From positions 372,001-436,000 of the forward strand of contig NC_017941.2 in the NCBI RefSeq assembly GCF_000306765.2: 64,000 bases of DNA, written 5' to 3'. The position numbers and the translations under genes are program-made. The stretch's first letter is position 1; every line of letters begins with the position of its first letter. Shown piece after piece: positions 61,479 through 64,000 of this stretch. Source of the stretch: Haloferax mediterranei ATCC 33500 (GTDB lineage Archaea; Halobacteriota; Halobacteria; Halobacteriales; Haloferacaceae). Under the pieces are notes generated by a model. It saw nothing but the letters and a program-made list of their open reading frames with translations, did no database searches and was not told where the DNA came from.

Positions 61479-63860
61479 ATGAGCCTGATAGATAATACGC
61501 TAACCAGACGGAGAATCCTCCAGGGTATCGGTGTCGGGGTTTCCGGGCCGTTGATTTCGAATGAAGCAATAGCAAAAAAACCCGCAGACGGTTCGGCCGA
61601 ACGGCACATCATCGGAACGAAATCCAAACGTGGTAAGCGTGCAGCGCGAGGGCGCGCGAAGGAGGTCGTCAACGAATTGGACTTCGGCGACATCGGGCAG
61701 GCGGTCGTCGGCCGGTTCCCGCCGGAGGCGCTTGACGCACTGCGGAACCACGCGGGCGTTCGATATGTCGAACCCGATGGACAAGTTGAGGCCATCGGCG
61801 AGTCGCTCCCGTGGGGCGTCGACCGCATCGACGCGGACGTCGCCCACTCTAATGGGGAGACGGGCCAAGGAGCCGACATCGCTATCATCGACTCCGGAAT
61901 AGACAGCGACCACCCCGACCTGCAAGCGAACCTCGGGACGGGGTACGCAGTCGAAACCTGCTCAGGCTGTGACGAACCGTGGGACGACGACAACAGCCAC
62001 GGGACACATTGTGCGGGTATCGCTGGCGCTGTTGACAACACTGAGGGTGTCGTCGGAGGTAGCACCGAGGCGACGCTCCACGCAGTCAAGGTAATTGGTG
62101 ACGACGGCTACGCGAGTGTCTCCGGACTCGCCGACGGAATCCAGTGGACTGCCGACCAAGGGTACGACGTCGGCAGCATGAGTCTCGGCGCGTCCGACAG
62201 CTACTCGACACTTCAGGACGCCTGCCAGTACGCCTACGACAAGGGCGTCTTGCTGGTGGCCGCGGCCGGTAACGACGGATGTAGTGGCTGCGTCCGGTAT
62301 CCTGCGGCGTACTCGACAGTCGTCGCTGTCAGCGCGACGAACAGCGACGACTCGATCGCCTCGTACTCCTCGACCGGCGACGAGGTCGAACTCGCCGCAC
62401 CCGGCACCTACATCTACTCGACGGTTCCCGGCGGCTACAGCACTAAGTCGGGTACGTCGATGGCCTGCCCGCACGTCTCGGGCGTAGGTGGACTGGTGAT
62501 GGCTCACGGTCACTCGAACACGAAAGCGCGGCAGATACTCCAGGATACCGCCGAAGACATCGGGCTGTCGAGCGACGCGCAGGGTTACGGCCTCGTCGAT
62601 GCCGAGGCGGCTGCCAACGCCGCGTCTGATGGCGGTGGCGGGGGCGATACGAACGTCGCCGTCTCGACCGACGGCGCCAGCAGTGTCGGAGAGACCTCTG
62701 TCACGTTTAACGGCAGCCTAACCGACCTCGGTGGGGCGTCTTCCGCCGACTGCTACTTCGAGTACCGCGAGACCGGAACGAGTACGTGGTCGACGACGAG
62801 CACCCAGACGCTCTCCTCGACAGGCACGTTCAGTCAATCCGTCTCCGGACTCGAGGACGGCGTCGACTACGAGTATCGGGCGGTTGCGGACGCCAGCGAC
62901 GGCGACACCGACACCGGGAGTTCGGTGACGTTCACCACGACCGACGACCCGCCCGCAGTCACGACGGACTCGCCGACCAACGTCGCGGACTCCTCGGCGA
63001 CGCTCAATGGTAGCCTCACCGACCTCGGCAACGCGTCGTCGGCCGACTGCTACTTCGAGTATCGCGAAAGTGGAACGAGTTCGTGGTCGACCACAAGCGT
63101 TCAGACGCTCTCCTCGACGGGTTCGTTCAGTCAGGACATCTCCGGCCTCTCCACGGGCACCGACTACGAGTTCCGGGCGATTACTGACGCCAGCGACGGT
63201 GACACTGACACCGGAAGTTCGGTCTCGTTCACCACCTCGACTAGCGACACGAGCGTCGCCGTCGCCACCGACCAGGAGTCGAGCGTCGGCACCTCTTCGG
63301 TCACGCTCAACGGTGACCTGACCGACCTCGGCGGAGCATCCTCGGCGGACTGTGCCTTCAAGTACCGCGAGAGCGGGACCAGCACGTGGACGGAGACGAG
63401 CGCGCAGACGCTCTCTTCGACCGGTTCGTACAGTGAGTCGATTTCGGGACTCTCCAGCGGTACCGACTACGAATTCTGCGCCGTCGCGGACGCCAGCGAC
63501 GGCGACACCGACACCGGGAGCACGATCACGTTTACGACCGACAGTAGCTCGGGCGGTAACGCCCCGGCTATCGACAGCTACAGCGTGACTGAGGCTGGCT
63601 CGCCGAACCCACACGCCGAAATCACGGCCAAGTGGAGCGTCTCCGACGCTGACGGTGACCTTGACTCGGTTCTCGTCGAGGTGTTCGACTCCTCCGGTAG
63701 CCTCGTCGACTCTGCGCGGACGAGCGTGAGCGGTGGAAGCGCATCCGGCACTGACAAGTTCAAGTTCAAGCACGTCGGCAAAGCCACGTACGACCTCACC
63801 CTGACCGTCACCGACGCGAGCGGCTACAGCGCCACGCAGACGAAGCAGGTCAGTTCCTAA
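61479..63860 (+). CDS. S8 (halolysin-like) serine protease with three FN3-like repeats
   Basis: 793 aa. Tat-like N terminus TRRRILQGIGVG; inhibitor-like propeptide 40-110; catalytic domain with Asp138 (IIDSGIDSDHPDL), His174 (DDNSHGTHCAGI) and Ser327 (KSGTSMACPHVSG). Three ~95 aa FN3-like repeats at about 391-490, 493-590 and 591-690 (each with SSADCxFxYRE), and a C-terminal ~95 aa beta domain. Pairs CSGC and GCSGC add potential disulfides unusual for a halolysin. Exported protease with adhesion/anchoring repeats; substrate unknown. Confidence 0.88.
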   Translation: MSLIDNTLTRRRILQGIGVGVSGPLISNEAIAKKPADGSAERHIIGTKSKRGKRAARGRAKEVVNELDFGDIGQAVVGRFPPEALDALRNHAGVRYVEPDGQVEAIGESLPWGVDRIDADVAHSNGETGQGADIAIIDSGIDSDHPDLQANLGTGYAVETCSGCDEPWDDDNSHGTHCAGIAGAVDNTEGVVGGSTEATLHAVKVIGDDGYASVSGLADGIQWTADQGYDVGSMSLGASDSYSTLQDACQYAYDKGVLLVAAAGNDGCSGCVRYPAAYSTVVAVSATNSDDSIASYSSTGDEVELAAPGTYIYSTVPGGYSTKSGTSMACPHVSGVGGLVMAHGHSNTKARQILQDTAEDIGLSSDAQGYGLVDAEAAANAASDGGGGGDTNVAVSTDGASSVGETSVTFNGSLTDLGGASSADCYFEYRETGTSTWSTTSTQTLSSTGTFSQSVSGLEDGVDYEYRAVADASDGDTDTGSSVTFTTTDDPPAVTTDSPTNVADSSATLNGSLTDLGNASSADCYFEYRESGTSSWSTTSVQTLSSTGSFSQDISGLSTGTDYEFRAITDASDGDTDTGSSVSFTTSTSDTSVAVATDQESSVGTSSVTLNGDLTDLGGASSADCAFKYRESGTSTWTETSAQTLSSTGSYSESISGLSSGTDYEFCAVADASDGDTDTGSTITFTTDSSSGGNAPAIDSYSVTEAGSPNPHAEITAKWSVSDADGDLDSVLVEVFDSSGSLVDSARTSVSGGSASGTDKFKFKHVGKATYDLTLTVTDASGYSATQTKQVSS

Positions 63861-63936
63861 CCCGTCCCGCCGAGCATCACCGGGACATTCTTTGTCGCCG
63901 TCTCGCCTGCTCAGGGGTTCTCGGAGGTAACCAGCA

Positions 63937-63942
63937 TTTTTT
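63937..63942 (+). terminator. Oligo-T tract after the S8 protease
   Basis: tttttt 77 bp past the protease stop, preceded by GC-richer sequence without a strong hairpin. Archaeal terminators are often U-tracts; assigned by eye with low confidence. The remaining 63861-64000 contains nothing else recognised. Confidence 0.35.
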
Positions 63943-64000
63943 GAGATTGAATGTGCAACCCGGAGCGGCCGCTCTCCGTGGTAGGCTACGTAATCGAGAA

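Overview
The window is chromosomal DNA of a haloarchaeon, most probably a Haloferax species. The signs are high GC with strongly acidic predicted proteins, Tat signals with lipobox cysteines on most exported proteins, GTG/TTG starts, apparently leaderless promoters (TATA box about 25 bp before the ATG), archaeal L40e, L10e, Sec61-beta and a CCT-type thermosome, and families seen almost only in Halobacteria (HVO_0476 zinc finger, DUF5786, DUF7344, DUF7383, HTH-10). Genus is inferred from gene content and order recalled from Haloferax volcanii (thermosome, cydAB, citrate synthase, HVO_0476 family, gapB/pgk/gapA, rpl10e, nucS); no search was run.

Layout. 0-10.6 kb is mostly core: VOC dioxygenase-like protein, PEBP-family protein, rtcA-usp, archaemetzincin, UPF0146, a HAD phosphatase, F420:NADP reductase, hisE-pdxT-Sec61-beta, thioredoxin, rpl40e, an MBL hydrolase, DUF5786-DUF99 and a family 4 uracil-DNA glycosylase. 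10.6-13.4 kb is a phosphonate-type ABC importer (phnD-phnC-phnE). 13.6-24.5 kb carries hisH, pheA, two tandem Hsp20 genes, leuS, an alanine dehydrogenase-like gene, a lipoprotein gene broken by one in-frame TGA, and a thermosome subunit. 24.9-31.5 kb has tRNA-Ser, ridA, cydAB, threonine ammonia-lyase and citrate synthase. 31.9-46.9 kb has a duplicated PhoU/TrkA-C protein, amino-acid and methyltransferase genes, two tandem PQQ-propeller lipoproteins, and a central carbon cluster containing both GAPDH types (gapB, gapA) plus pgk. 47-55 kb has a third Hsp20, a RimK-like ligase, rpl10e, nucS, a cluster of small HTH and zinc-ribbon genes, tRNA-Phe and two almost identical cspA genes.

From about 55.5 kb to the end the character changes to an accessory surface/secretion region: a sulfatase-like enzyme, a Tat-exported protein with a very long Lys/Arg/Glu/Asp tail, an approximately 860 bp AT-richer gene-poor stretch, then a compact three-gene cassette (DUF7344 membrane-anchored winged-helix protein, SipW/ER-type signal peptidase, TasA/camelysin-like secreted protein), followed by a large S8 protease with three FN3-like repeats. 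The cassette is the best candidate for a poorly described system: a dedicated signal peptidase, its probable fibre or matrix substrate with an EF-hand-like loop and nine sequons, and a membrane-tethered regulator.

Other points worth a look: the W-to-stop lipoprotein, a 39 bp duplication of the phnE start region, two tandem repeat tracts in regulatory gaps, a 61 bp duplication of the 3' end of rpl10e, a 17 bp identical promoter core at two sites (one with no obvious gene), and a potential structured RNA before tRNA-Ser.
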